This document shows positions 1-8,306 of a DNA stretch of 64,000 bases, piece after piece. The stretch is taken from the NCBI RefSeq assembly GCF_900166595.1, contig NZ_LT745763.1:2724986-2788985 (forward strand). The letters run 5' to 3'. A program made the position numbers and the translations under genes. Every line of letters begins with the position of its first letter. The first letter of the stretch is position 1. The stretch is from Virgibacillus dokdonensis. Lineage in GTDB: Bacteria; Bacillota; Bacilli; Bacillales; Amphibacillaceae. The notes beneath the pieces were generated by a model, which did no database searches, was not told the DNA's origin, and worked only from the letters and a program-made list of their open reading frames with translations.

Positions 1-533
1 GATATGTTGACTATGAACGATTTGACCGAATGACGGATGAAGGCTACTTTTTCGTGTCCAGACTAAAGAAAAACGCCGTCATTCGTGAAGTAGAATCATT
101 TTCTGTACCTAAAGATGCTACAGCTTTATCCGACAAGATGGTTTACATCGGTTCGACGCAAAATCGCACAGAGAATGTATTCCGTCTACTTGAAGTAGTG
201 GATACAAAGGGGAACATTTTGCGATTAATTACTAACCGTTTCGATCTAAATTCCGAAGAGATTAGTGAAATTTACCGTCAACGGTGGGCCATAGAGCTAT
301 TTTTCAAATGGCTCAAACAGCATGTAGAGATCAAACACTTTTATGGTATGAGCGAAACTGCCATTCAAAATCAAATCTTCCTTGCGCTCATTGCTTACTG
401 TTTACATGTACTTATCCAGTTAGAGATGAGGAGTAAGAAGTCCTTACTCCGAATTAGCCGCTGGTTAAATAAAGTGCTGTGGAAACCTGCGTACATCTGG
501 ATCCGCAGATTTGACGATAGATCTATTCCGTAA
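1..533 (+). CDS. IS4-family transposase, C-terminal part (partial at window edge)
   Basis: This is the C-terminal ~177 residues of a DDE transposase, open at the left edge and in frame from base 3. It carries the YRQRW-IELFFKWLKQH block, the Y-(2)-R-(3)-E-(6)-K signature of IS4-type transposases, which includes the catalytic Glu. It is nearly identical to the 371-residue transposase at 40977-42092, differing by a few conservative residues, so the two copies are recent relatives. An upstream ATG at base 30 is internal and is not a start. No frameshift is visible in this part. Confidence 0.93.
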   Translation, partial: YVDYERFDRMTDEGYFFVSRLKKNAVIREVESFSVPKDATALSDKMVYIGSTQNRTENVFRLLEVVDTKGNILRLITNRFDLNSEEISEIYRQRWAIELFFKWLKQHVEIKHFYGMSETAIQNQIFLALIAYCLHVLIQLEMRSKKSLLRISRWLNKVLWKPAYIWIRRFDDRSIP

Positions 534-680
534 ATACATACACTGTCGTTGTTGCTAATAGTTTAATTGTATAATTTTTCCAAATGGACAGCCCACCTTT
601 GCTTAGGTAATGTCTTATTGGCAAAAAATCTTGTGCAAATGATTACTGAATTTTCAAACCAATTTTATGCAACGCTAGTG
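1..680 (+). mobile_element. IS4-family insertion sequence, right part (5' end outside window)
   Basis: Bases 1-680 align without gaps to 41560-42239, the right part of the complete element near 41 kb, with scattered substitutions. The right terminal inverted repeat, ending in GCTAGTG, stops at 680. The element sits inside a BceB-like permease gene that resumes at 681. The left end and the left target duplication lie outside the window, so the duplication cannot be checked. Confidence 0.9.
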
Positions 681-1349
681 AATAAAAGTATTAAAATAAA
701 TCATAAAGAATATCCACTATCAGGATTTCAATTCATGTCTGTTAGAACAGATACGTCAGCTAGAGACACTATGATTGTAGTATTACCAGATCAAGCAGTA
801 TCAGAAATGGAACCATCTAGAATTTCGCTAAATATACAGTATGAGGGAGAAGCAAACAAAGCAGACCAAGAACTGTATAACTTAATCGAAACGTATAACA
901 AAAACGCTGATAAAAACACGTATTTATTGGGAATGACTAAAACTTTAGCATATGAAGATGCTACAGGTACCTCTACGATGATAGTGTATATAGGAATATA
1001 CTTAGGAATTATATTTCTAATTTCTAGTGCTGCAATCTTAGCATTACAACAGCTTTCCGAGGCTAGCGATAATAAGGCACGATATGACCTGCTAAAAAAG
1101 ATAGGCGTAACACAAAAGGAAGTAAATCAATCCATTTTCAAACAAATATTCATTTATTTCATGATGCCACTTTCTCTAGCTATCATTCACTCAATTTTTG
1201 GTATAAAGGTAGTGAATAGAGCCATTGTGTCTGCTGGAGAATCAAATGTATTCTTCCCTTCCCTTCTTACTGCTGGAGTTATTATAGTAGTGTATGGAGG
1301 ATACTTTTTAGCAACATATTCTGGGTATAAATCAATTCTAAAGAAATAA
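681..1349 (+). pseudogene. BceB/VraG-like ABC transporter permease, C-terminal fragment cut by IS
   Basis: The reading frame from the IS end onward encodes ~222 residues resembling the C-terminal third of FtsX-type permeases that export or sense bacitracin-like peptides (BceB, VraG, YtrF families, normally ~620-670 residues). It shows three membrane segments (near 985-1050, 1140-1210 and 1250-1320). A cytoplasmic stretch between the first two contains the typical RYDLLKKIGVT motif. An open frame continues back into the IS to an ATG at 567, but those residues are IS-encoded. The N-terminal part should lie left of the window. The gene is judged inactivated by the insertion; the substrate of the intact transporter is unknown. 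Confidence 0.8.
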
Positions 1350-1725
1350 ATTTGTACTTTTTAAGCTGAAATTTATATGCTGTTGTGCTTTAAATGGGAT
1401 TAGGGTTATTAGTTTAAATTTCCGAGAACTCATCAATGATTAAACCAATCACATACCAGCTAAATTCAGTTTTAATTGTTGTAGATAATTAGCGGAGTCT
1501 TCTTTTATATCCCATACTTCTACTTGGTTAGCTTTTATCCCCAATAAATTCTATGATAAGATAATATTGCACTCTTTCCCTCTCCTTTACCTTTTTTTGT
1601 CAGCAACTCAAGGTTATCAAAAGAGAGAGGAATGAGTGTATTTTTTGCTTCTTTCTGCGCAATTGGCACAATAAGGAGTGCCACCACATTCCTAGAGCCC
1701 TATATATAGCCTTTTGTACCCAAGT
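1350..1725. other. Intergenic stretch with no convincing gene
   Basis: No ORF with a ribosome binding site is seen. On the minus strand around 1450-1560 a short frame reads like the end of a protein (IKANQVEVWDIKEDSANY, then a stop soon after), which could be a gene remnant, but I do not recognise it. The minus ORF at 1600-1818 has no homology I can name and overlaps a terminator. Confidence 0.4.
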
Positions 1726-1764
1726 ACAGAAAAAGAAGCCGTACTCCAAATGGAAGACGGCTTC
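1726..1764 (-). terminator. Intrinsic terminator, minus strand
   Basis: Arms GAAGCCGT (1735-1742) and ACGGCTTC (1757-1764) form an 8-bp stem. On the minus strand this is followed by a T-rich run (TTTTTCT). It lies ~95 nt beyond the 3' end of tmRNA and is the first terminator met by its transcript. Confidence 0.65.
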
Positions 1765-1857
1765 GAACCAGCTAAAATATTTAAATTTAAATAAAAGTGT
1801 TACCACGAGTCTTACCACGCTGTTTTTAACACTATCACACCAATACTTGTATGTATT

Positions 1858-2221
1858 TGGTGGAGACGGTGGGAATCGAACCCACGTCCAGAGATATCGC
1901 CACTCAGGTTTCTACACGCTTAGTCGATATATTATCATTCGCTTACTCTACAGCCTACCGACAGGCTTTCGAGCAGCTAGTCTGGTTCATTTCAACGATC
2001 ATCCTCAGACGGTGAATGATAGTATAGCCCGCTTCATTTGAGACCCTTCAAATCTGCCACACGGGCGATAGCAGGAAGGATCGCTTAGCAGTGCTTAGGC
2101 AGCTGCTAAAGCAGTGTTATTGTTTGTTTTGCCAGTTATTATTAGGCATAACGTTTTACGAGTCGTAACCTCGACGTGCAACCTGAGCTCAATCTATCCC
2201 TGTCGAATCCGTAACGTCCCC
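1858..2221 (-). ncRNA. ssrA: Transfer-messenger RNA (tmRNA)
   Basis: This is the ribosome-rescue RNA that acts with SmpB. On the minus strand the 5' end begins GGGGACGTTACGGATTCGAC and the 3' end closes with the T-arm GGTTCGATTCCC and CCGTCTCCACCA, with CCA encoded. The tag frame at 2133-2095 reads GKTNNNTALAAA and then TAA, so the tag with the charged alanine is 13 residues. Length is 364 nt, typical for Bacillaceae. It lies directly downstream of smpB, as in B. subtilis. The plus-strand ORF at 1847-2041 is only a shadow of this RNA. Confidence 0.97.
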
Positions 2222-2277
2222 ATAAAAAGGATACGCTATGGAAGATTGGGCAACTATTCTTTTTTTGTCCACTAGTT

Positions 2278-2305
2278 ATTATAACATTTGTAGAAAAAAA
2301 GTCAA
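2278..2305 (-). promoter_or_regulatory. ssrA promoter (sigma-A type)
   Basis: On the minus strand TTGACT (2305-2300), a 16-bp spacer and TATAAT (2283-2278) form a near-consensus sigma-A promoter. The mature tmRNA 5' end lies 57 nt beyond the -10 box, leaving room for the leader normally removed by RNase P. Confidence 0.8.
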
Positions 2306-2328
2306 CTACCACGAGTCTTATCTATTTA

Positions 2329-2793
2329 TTAGCGCATATGGTCTTTGATAGCTCGATCAACGTCTCGTTTCATTTGCTTTCTTTTCAAATCTTCACGCTT
2401 GTCGTATTTCTTTTTACCTTTTCCTAGCCCTAACAGTACCTTTGCATAACCATTTTTAATGTAAATTTTCAATGGCACAAGTGCATACCCTTGCTGTTGG
2501 GTTAAGCCAATTAATTTATCAATTTCTTTACGGTGTAAAAGCAGTTTTCTTGTACGAGTTGGATCGTGATTAAATCGATTTCCCTGTGCATATTCTGCAA
2601 TATGCAAATTAATTAATTTTACTTCACCACGATCAATCCGCGCATGCGCATCCTTAATATTTACCCTTCCGGCACGAATCGACTTAATCTCTGTGCCTTG
2701 CAGAACAATCCCTGCTTCATACGTATCTTCTATAAAATAGTCATGAGATGCTCTTTTATTTGTTGCAATTACTTTTCCTTGTCCTTTTGGCAT
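2329..2793 (-). CDS. smpB: SsrA-binding protein SmpB
   Basis: SmpB binds tmRNA and places it in the A site of stalled ribosomes. The 154-residue protein has the usual length. It has the N-terminal oligonucleotide-binding barrel ([30 protein letters not shown]) and a basic C-terminal tail ([16 protein letters not shown]) that mimics an anticodon stem in the decoding centre. A GGAGG box lies 8-10 nt upstream of the ATG. It lies between rnr and ssrA, as in B. subtilis, and all three belong to the same quality-control pathway, since RNase R degrades the non-stop mRNA. Confidence 0.98.
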   Translation of the reverse strand: MPKGQGKVIATNKRASHDYFIEDTYEAGIVLQGTEIKSIRAGRVNIKDAHARIDRGEVKLINLHIAEYAQGNRFNHDPTRTRKLLLHRKEIDKLIGLTQQQGYALVPLKIYIKNGYAKVLLGLGKGKKKYDKREDLKRKQMKRDVDRAIKDHMR

Positions 2794-2940
2794 CGGTACT
2801 TCCTCCTACTTCTTACATGCACCTTATTCTACCAAATTACGAGCCATATTCCAATAAATACATGTATATTATTCTGATGAATTATATATTTATATCAACC
2901 ATACAAACAAAATCTAAAAGCTAAACGATGTAAAATGCTT

Positions 2941-3027
2941 AGAAAGACTTGGCTTATCTTCAAGTCTTTCTGACGTAAGCTGTAGTTTTTCTTAGACTAT
3001 AAGCCTTAAAACTCTATACTATCCCCT
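2941..3027 (+). repeat. Dispersed intergenic repeat, copy 1
   Basis: Full-length copy between smpB and rnr. The head hairpin is extended here to a perfect 11-bp inverted repeat (AGAAAGACTTG ... CAAGTCTTTCT). The tail reads TTTTTCTTAGACTATAAGCC, TTAAAA and CTATACT, matching the other copies. Confidence 0.7.
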
Positions 3028-3035
3028 CGTAACAC

Positions 3036-3064
3036 AAAACCGCCATCCATAATAGGAAAGCGGC
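3036..3064 (-). terminator. Possible rnr terminator
   Basis: Just after the rnr stop on the minus strand, GCCGC pairs with GCGGT across a ~15-nt loop, followed by TTTTGTGTT. The stem is short, so this is a weak call. Confidence 0.45.
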
Positions 3065-3070
3065 TGTAGA

Positions 3071-5239
3071 TTATTTCTTTATTCGTTTCGCTTTGATTTT
3101 TTTCTTTGGTTTCGTTTCTTCATCGTATACAATGGAAAAATCAACCGTGCGTTCATCAATGTTAACACTTGCTACTTTTACTTGTACTTCTTCGCCAATG
3201 CGGTACACTTTAGCTGTTCTTTCTCCGATCATTGCTTGACTCCGCTGATCATAGTGATAATAATCATCCGTTAAATAGCTAACATGTACCAAGCCTTCTA
3301 CTGTATTCTCTAATTCCACAAATAAGCCAAAATTCGTAATAGAACTAATTACCCCAGTATATTCTTCACCAATTTTATCCTGCATAAATTCTGCCTTTTT
3401 CAAGTCATCTGTTTCTCGTTCAGCGTCGACCGCTCGGCGTTCAGCAGCAGAAGTTTGTCTGGCTATTTCTGGAAGTTGGCCTTTCCACTTCTGCAATGTT
3501 CGCTGATCCATCTTTTTATCAATTAAATAGGTACGAATCAAGCGGTGTACAATTAAATCTGGATAACGACGAATTGGAGAAGTAAAATGTGTATAAAAAG
3601 ATGTCGCTAAACCGAAATGTCCAATACTTTGGGGGTCATATTTTGCTTGTTGCATCGACCGAAGCATTAATTTTGAAACGATCATTTCTTCAGGCTTTCC
3701 TTTTACCTCTTCCAACACCTTTTGAAGTGCTTGTGGATGAATTTCATTATTCGTACCTTTGACCACGTAACCCAGACCCGCTAAAAATTCAAAAAACGTT
3801 TGTAATTTATCAGGATCTGGATCTTGGTGAATACGATGAATAAACGGCACGTCCATCCAATGGAAATGCTCTGCTACCGTTTCATTTGCCGCTAACATAA
3901 ATTCTTCTATCAGTCGCTCTGCAACGGAACGCTCTCGTAACACAACATCCTGTGGCTTTCCATTTTCATCTACTACTACTTTCGCTTCTTTGAAGTCAAA
4001 ATCAATCGCACCTCGATTCATTCGCTTCCTTCGTAAAATAGCAGCTAATGCTTCCATATTTTCAAACATAGGAACAAGCTCTTGATAGCGTTCTTGTAAA
4101 GAACTATCTTTTTCTACCAAAATTTGATTCACATCATGATAGGTCATCCGCTCATTTGTTCGAATAACGCTTGGGAAAATTTCATGTTTTACAACGTTGC
4201 CAGAAGTATCTATTTCCATTTCGCAACCCAATGTCAATCTATCCACTTTAGGATTCAATGAGCAAATTCCGTTAGACAAACGATGTGGAATCATCGGAAT
4301 GACGCGATCAACTAAGTAAACACTAGTACCTCTTTCAAAGGCTTCTTCATCCATAGGACTCCCTTGATCAATATAATGGCTCACATCAGCAATATATACT
4401 CCGAGAAGGTAGTTACCATTGTCTAATTGCTTTACAGAGACAGCATCATCTAAATCTTTTGCATCTGCACCGTCAATGGTTACAATTGTTTCCTCCCGAA
4501 GATCCCTGCGCCCTTCCATTTCTTCTTCAGTAATGGCTTCAGGTGTATTCGCTGCTTGCTCTAACACTTTTTCAGGAAAATCTACTTTAATGCCATGCTT
4601 ATGAATAATGGACATAATATCAATGCCAGGGTCATTTTTATGTCCTAAAATATGAATAATTTCCCCTTCCGCACTTTTCCTTCCTTCTGGATATTTCGTA
4701 ATATGCGCAATTACCTTATGTCCGCTAACAGCGCCATTCGTACTATCCTTAGGGATAAAAATATCATTAGGAATACGCTTATCATCTGCAATAACAAAAC
4801 CAAACGAACGATTATTTTCAAATGTACCGACAACTTGTAATGTCGCTCTTTCTAAGATCCGAATGACAGTTCCTTCCGAGCGATTTCCAGAATCACTTCT
4901 TTTCTCAATGCGGACAAGCACTTTATCTCCGTTCATAGCCGAGCCAAGATCAGAATAATGAATATAAACATCATCGCGTGATTCGTCATCTGGGATTAAA
5001 AAAGCAAACCCTTTGGCATGCATTTGAATTCTACCACGGACAAGGTTCATCTTTTCTGGTAATCCAAATCTGTTTTTTCTTGTTCGTACGAGCTCCCCAG
5101 ATTCCTCTAAAGCATTTAATGATTTGATGAGCTCTTTAAATTCTGTTGCATCTTCAATCTCTAGCGCTTCTTCTATTTCATGGACTGTTAAAGGCTTTGT
5201 ACCATTTTCTTTAAAATATTGTTGAATTTTTTCTTTCAT
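3071..5239 (-). CDS. rnr: Ribonuclease R
   Basis: A 3'-5' exoribonuclease of the RNB family that degrades structured RNA and the mRNAs released by tmRNA. At 722 residues it has the normal length. In order: an N-terminal winged-helix domain, cold-shock domains, the RNB catalytic domain ([16 protein letters not shown] with its metal-binding Asp cluster near residue 265, and [16 protein letters not shown] near 560), an S1 domain ([19 protein letters not shown]) and a lysine-rich tail. Start ATG is preceded by AGAGGG. It lies 51 bp from est and is probably co-transcribed with secG and est. Confidence 0.97.
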   Translation of the reverse strand: MKEKIQQYFKENGTKPLTVHEIEEALEIEDATEFKELIKSLNALEESGELVRTRKNRFGLPEKMNLVRGRIQMHAKGFAFLIPDDESRDDVYIHYSDLGSAMNGDKVLVRIEKRSDSGNRSEGTVIRILERATLQVVGTFENNRSFGFVIADDKRIPNDIFIPKDSTNGAVSGHKVIAHITKYPEGRKSAEGEIIHILGHKNDPGIDIMSIIHKHGIKVDFPEKVLEQAANTPEAITEEEMEGRRDLREETIVTIDGADAKDLDDAVSVKQLDNGNYLLGVYIADVSHYIDQGSPMDEEAFERGTSVYLVDRVIPMIPHRLSNGICSLNPKVDRLTLGCEMEIDTSGNVVKHEIFPSVIRTNERMTYHDVNQILVEKDSSLQERYQELVPMFENMEALAAILRRKRMNRGAIDFDFKEAKVVVDENGKPQDVVLRERSVAERLIEEFMLAANETVAEHFHWMDVPFIHRIHQDPDPDKLQTFFEFLAGLGYVVKGTNNEIHPQALQKVLEEVKGKPEEMIVSKLMLRSMQQAKYDPQSIGHFGLATSFYTHFTSPIRRYPDLIVHRLIRTYLIDKKMDQRTLQKWKGQLPEIARQTSAAERRAVDAERETDDLKKAEFMQDKIGEEYTGVISSITNFGLFVELENTVEGLVHVSYLTDDYYHYDQRSQAMIGERTAKVYRIGEEVQVKVASVNIDERTVDFSIVYDEETKPKKKIKAKRIKK

Positions 5240-5290
5240 TGTTTCTTCACCCTCTTTCTATTTATTATTCTCATTTGACTGTTATTATAA

Positions 5291-6037
5291 TCATTGTTCC
5301 CATTTTAATGTTTCGAGAAACTGATAAATATCCTCAAAAACTTGCTCTTTTTCTTTTCCCATTGTAATAACGTGTCCTGACTCTTCATACCATTTGATCG
5401 TTTTATGCTCTGCTTCTACATTTTCATAAATATAGTTTGCACTGTCCGTATTTATCATTTGATCCTTTCTAGCTTGAACGACCATTGTTGGCGTATAAAT
5501 CGTATCTACTTCATTTTTCACTTCAGTAATGAATGCACCTAATTGTTTAAATAGCGGTTTAGAATTTGTTAATAACGTATCTAATTCTTGTTCTATCACA
5601 TGATCATCTTTACGTTCCAGCTGTTTATATTCTTTGGCAAATAGTCGAAATCCTTTTGTTAATTGCGTTTCATTATCAAAAAACATAGGTGAACACATTG
5701 GAATAACAGCCTTTGTTTGTTCTGTGTATGCTAATTTCAAGCCTAGTACCCCACCTAATGATAAGCCAGAAACAGCAATTTCTCTATACCCCAAATCTTT
5801 TAAATGCTGGTATGCTTCTAACACATCCTCCCACCACTCGCCTGGTGTCGATTGAATTAAGTCTTCAGGCGGTAACCCATGCCCTCTGTAGATGGGTGCA
5901 TGACTAGTATACCCGCGTTTTTCTAAATATCGCCCTAACATACGGACGTCTGCAGAATGTCCAGTAAATCCATGTAATAATAATACGGCACGTGGTCCTG
6001 CTTCAAAAGTAAAGGGTTGAGGTTGTTTTATTTTCAT
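5291..6037 (-). CDS. est: Carboxylesterase, Est30/YvaK type
   Basis: An alpha/beta hydrolase of 248 residues that hydrolyses short- to medium-chain esters; the natural substrate is unknown. The triad is visible: Ser93 in GLSLGG, Asp192 in ARKDQM and His222 in ESGHVIT. The oxyanion-hole HGFTG motif is at residues 22-26. Spacing matches the Geobacillus Est30 family. Start ATG has an AAGGAG box 7-8 nt upstream. Lying between secG and rnr is the conserved Bacillaceae arrangement (yvaK). Confidence 0.93.
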   Translation of the reverse strand: MKIKQPQPFTFEAGPRAVLLLHGFTGHSADVRMLGRYLEKRGYTSHAPIYRGHGLPPEDLIQSTPGEWWEDVLEAYQHLKDLGYREIAVSGLSLGGVLGLKLAYTEQTKAVIPMCSPMFFDNETQLTKGFRLFAKEYKQLERKDDHVIEQELDTLLTNSKPLFKQLGAFITEVKNEVDTIYTPTMVVQARKDQMINTDSANYIYENVEAEHKTIKWYEESGHVITMGKEKEQVFEDIYQFLETLKWEQ

Positions 6038-6221
6038 GATTGATAACTCCTTTTCCTGCTTTAATACAATTACCTATTTTCGTTTATTGTAAACTCCTTA
6101 TTGAAACAAGTTACTCCTTTTTAGTAACCTTGCAGTTTTAATATACTATTTCATCAACGAATACGGCATAATTTATTTTAATCGAATTAGAACCCTTTTA
6201 ACAAAACTTCTGTTTTTTATT

Positions 6222-6282
6222 AAAAAGCTTGACTATCTTTAAAGTCCTTATGGCGATAGGATATCGTCGTTTTTCTTAAGAT
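6222..6282 (+). repeat. Dispersed intergenic repeat, copy 2 (head)
   Basis: Head module: GCTTGACTATC, then ATGGCGATAGGATATCGTCG, then TTTTTCTTA. The second-hairpin arm GGCGATAG is conserved. The tail does not follow directly but a tail-like piece lies ~300 bp downstream. Confidence 0.6.
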
Positions 6283-6584
6283 AAGAAACAACCATGGCTT
6301 GCCAAGACCGCGAGCCGCCATCTTTCATGAAAAAACTTTTGCTTTATAATGTTTAGATGCTTAAAATACTGTCAAATAAATGAGTTAGATAAGTGTAAAT
6401 AGAGTTGTTTTTTCATACAAACGTATTAAATGAGGTGCTTTGGATAACGAAATATCCAGATAGCCAAGTCTGGCTCCATCTCCCAGCAACGAGGCGACTT
6501 TACTCCATTGCACTAAGCTAAGTCATCATCGGTTCGACGTTAAGAGGAAAGCCGACTAAAAACAGGTGTCCCTCGCCTTTGTTC

Positions 6585-6640
6585 TACTATAGATCCTAAA
6601 ACGTTTAATACTTTCCTGTAGTGCAATGAAAAGAACGAAC
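6585..6640 (+). repeat. Dispersed intergenic repeat, tail piece
   Basis: TTCTACTATAGATCCTAAAA followed by TTTAATACTTTCCTGTAGTG resembles the tail of the copy at 39592 (TTATACTATAAACC ... CTTTCCTAAGTGCAA). It is likely the separated tail of the copy at 6222. Confidence 0.45.
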
Positions 6641-6677
6641 TTCTCAACATGAGCCATAGACTTTCTAATAATAGAAT

Positions 6678-6714
6678 AAAACCCTTACCTGCCAATTTAG
6701 AAGCGGTAAGGGTC
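6678..6714 (-). terminator. secG terminator
   Basis: On the minus strand ACCCTTACC and GGTAAGGGT form a 9-bp stem, followed by TTTTATT. It lies directly after the secG stop and could attenuate transcription into est and rnr. Confidence 0.8.
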
Positions 6715-6725
6715 TAAAATATCAT

Positions 6726-6959
6726 TTATTGTAATACATAGGCACTTAAAAATGCTAATACAAAGAAAATGACCGCTGTGACAATTGTTCCTCGATGTAA
6801 TACAAGATCAATTCCCCTTGCTTTCTGCTTACCAAACAACTGCTCAGCACCTCCAGAAATAGCACCTGATAAACCTTCACTTTTTCCAGATTGTAGTAGA
6901 ACTAATATAATCATTATAATTCCATCAATAACTAACAATACATTAACTATTCCAAGCAT
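6726..6959 (-). CDS. secG: Protein translocase subunit SecG
   Basis: Auxiliary membrane subunit of the SecYEG channel. It has 77 residues with two membrane helices (about 2-22 and 54-75) flanking the conserved cytoplasmic loop with [17 protein letters not shown] and the FGKQKARG stretch. The longer frame to 6998 is unlikely: the ATG at 6959 matches the family start and has AGGAGG ~11 nt and GAGG ~2 nt upstream. It is the first gene of the secG-est-rnr-smpB cluster. Confidence 0.95.
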   Translation of the reverse strand: MLGIVNVLLVIDGIIMIILVLLQSGKSEGLSGAISGGAEQLFGKQKARGIDLVLHRGTIVTAVIFFVLAFLSAYVLQ

Positions 6960-7020
6960 AACCTCAATATACCTCCTGTAACAGATAAGCAACCACATCG
7001 TACACTTTTCCCGAATTTAC

Positions 7021-7043
7021 AAGTATGCTTTGGGAGCATACTT
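7021..7043. promoter_or_regulatory. Perfect 9-bp inverted repeat in the secG upstream region
   Basis: AAGTATGCT, a 5-nt spacer (TTGGG), then AGCATACTT, in the divergent region between secG and the hydrolase at 7156. No T-run follows on either strand, so it is more likely an operator or an mRNA leader hairpin than a terminator. The binding protein is unknown. Confidence 0.4.
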
Positions 7044-7155
7044 AGACTTACGTATAACTTTAGCATAGTTATAGGAAATATAGCAAGCCTTTTTAAGTAG
7101 ACGAAGAAGAAATTTACAATTATGATAGAAAATAAGAAATGGAGGCTGATGTCAT

Positions 7156-8070
7156 ATGAAACAGCAAACTTTTTGGTACCAAACCGATGATCATACAGAC
7201 GTATTTATTAAAAAATGGGAACCCGCTTTTCCTGCAAAAGGGGTTATTCAAATTGCTCATGGCATGATGGAGCATATAGAAAGGTATCATGATTTTGCTA
7301 CTTATTTAACGTCTCAAGGGTTTATCGTTTATGGAAATGATCATAGAGGGCACGGAAAAACTGGTGAAAAACAAGGTATGCTTGGTTATTTCGCTGAAAC
7401 AGATGGCTTTTACAAAGCGGTTCATGATCTGCGCCAAGTATCGGAACTTATTCAGACTTCTCACCCATCTTTACCTGTATTCTTATTCGGACATAGCATG
7501 GGGTCTTTTTTTGTCCGCTCTTATATCCAATCTTACAGTAATTCCATTTCTGGAGTTATTCTTTCTGGAACTGGATATTATCCTACAACTCAATTAATAG
7601 CAGGGCAACGTTTAGCATCTCTCCTTCCGCCGAAAGAAAAAGCGGTTTGGATGAATAAGCTTGTTTTTGGTTCATTTAATAAAAAAGTAGATTACGCTCC
7701 TACTGGATTTGAATGGTTAACGCGATCAACAGAAGCAATTGATAAGTATATGAAAGATCCGTACACTGGATTTATTCCAACCGGACAATTTTTTTACGAT
7801 TTATTTACCGGTTTGCGAAGTATTCATAACTCGAACAATTATCTACAAATACGGTGCGATCTTCCAGTACTATTGATTAGCGGGGATCATGATCCAGTTG
7901 GAAATTACGCAAAAGGCGTTTGGAAGACAGCTGAATTTTATACCAATTGCGGTTTAACTCAGATTGTGACAATGCTATTTGCTAACGGTAGACACGAGCT
8001 GATTCATGAATGGAACAAACAGGAAGTATATGAAGTGATTATGCAGTGGACGAAGAAAGCGATTGCTTAA
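7156..8070 (+). CDS. Alpha/beta hydrolase, monoacylglycerol lipase-like
   Basis: A 304-residue serine hydrolase of the S33/Hydrolase_4 (PldB-like lysophospholipase) family, probably cleaving mono- or lysophospho-acylglycerols. Visible features are HGMMEH near residue 35 (oxyanion region), the nucleophile elbow GHSMGS near 115, an Asp in SGDHDPVG near 240 and the C-terminal His in NGRHELIHE. No signal peptide, so cytoplasmic. GGAGG lies 9-10 nt upstream of the ATG. It is divergent from secG and stands alone; the exact substrate is an inference from the family. Confidence 0.85.
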   Translation: MKQQTFWYQTDDHTDVFIKKWEPAFPAKGVIQIAHGMMEHIERYHDFATYLTSQGFIVYGNDHRGHGKTGEKQGMLGYFAETDGFYKAVHDLRQVSELIQTSHPSLPVFLFGHSMGSFFVRSYIQSYSNSISGVILSGTGYYPTTQLIAGQRLASLLPPKEKAVWMNKLVFGSFNKKVDYAPTGFEWLTRSTEAIDKYMKDPYTGFIPTGQFFYDLFTGLRSIHNSNNYLQIRCDLPVLLISGDHDPVGNYAKGVWKTAEFYTNCGLTQIVTMLFANGRHELIHEWNKQEVYEVIMQWTKKAIA

Positions 8071-8306
8071 AACGCTATTTATAAAAGTTTTGCTCATAAA
8101 CACTTTTATAGCTCTATTTACACGCCTGTACATTGTCATGAACCTTAAATATACTGGATAAAAATACATGGAGTGGAAATAATACACATAATTCACTGCT
8201 TTTTGCGCTTGTTTTCGACAAAGTTTTTAAAATCTCTTTTAATTGCTTGTACGTTCCTACACAAGCAGTTAAAATAGATATGATTGATACAAAGAAAGGT
8301 TGGAAA

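Larger units (their letters stand above)
1801..2320. repeat. 14-bp direct repeat flanking ssrA
   Basis: The sequence TACCACGAGTCTTA occurs at 1801-1814, 44 bp past the tmRNA 3' end, and again at 2307-2320, just upstream of the tmRNA promoter. An exact 14-mer twice within 520 bp is unlikely by chance. Its meaning (attachment-site scar, duplication or shared regulatory tract) is not clear. Confidence 0.6.
6040..6677. other. Gene-free stretch carrying repeat pieces
   Basis: This interval between est and the secG terminator has no supportable gene. It contains the head of a dispersed repeat (6222-6282) and a tail-like piece (6585-6640). The intervening ~300 bp may be an insertion that split one repeat copy, or a longer composite repeat; I cannot tell which. 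Confidence 0.5.

Noticed and set aside
1600..1818. Minus-strand ORF of 72 codons
   Set aside because: Overlaps the tmRNA downstream terminator and has low-complexity aromatic content with no start signal.
1847..2041. Plus-strand ORF of 64 codons
   Set aside because: It lies antisense within ssrA; its GGNRTH-type peptide is the common artefact of translating the tRNA-like end.
2941..2972. Simple intrinsic terminator of rnr
   Set aside because: The perfect stem has no T-run next to it, and the whole unit recurs at many other sites, so it is better explained as a dispersed repeat.
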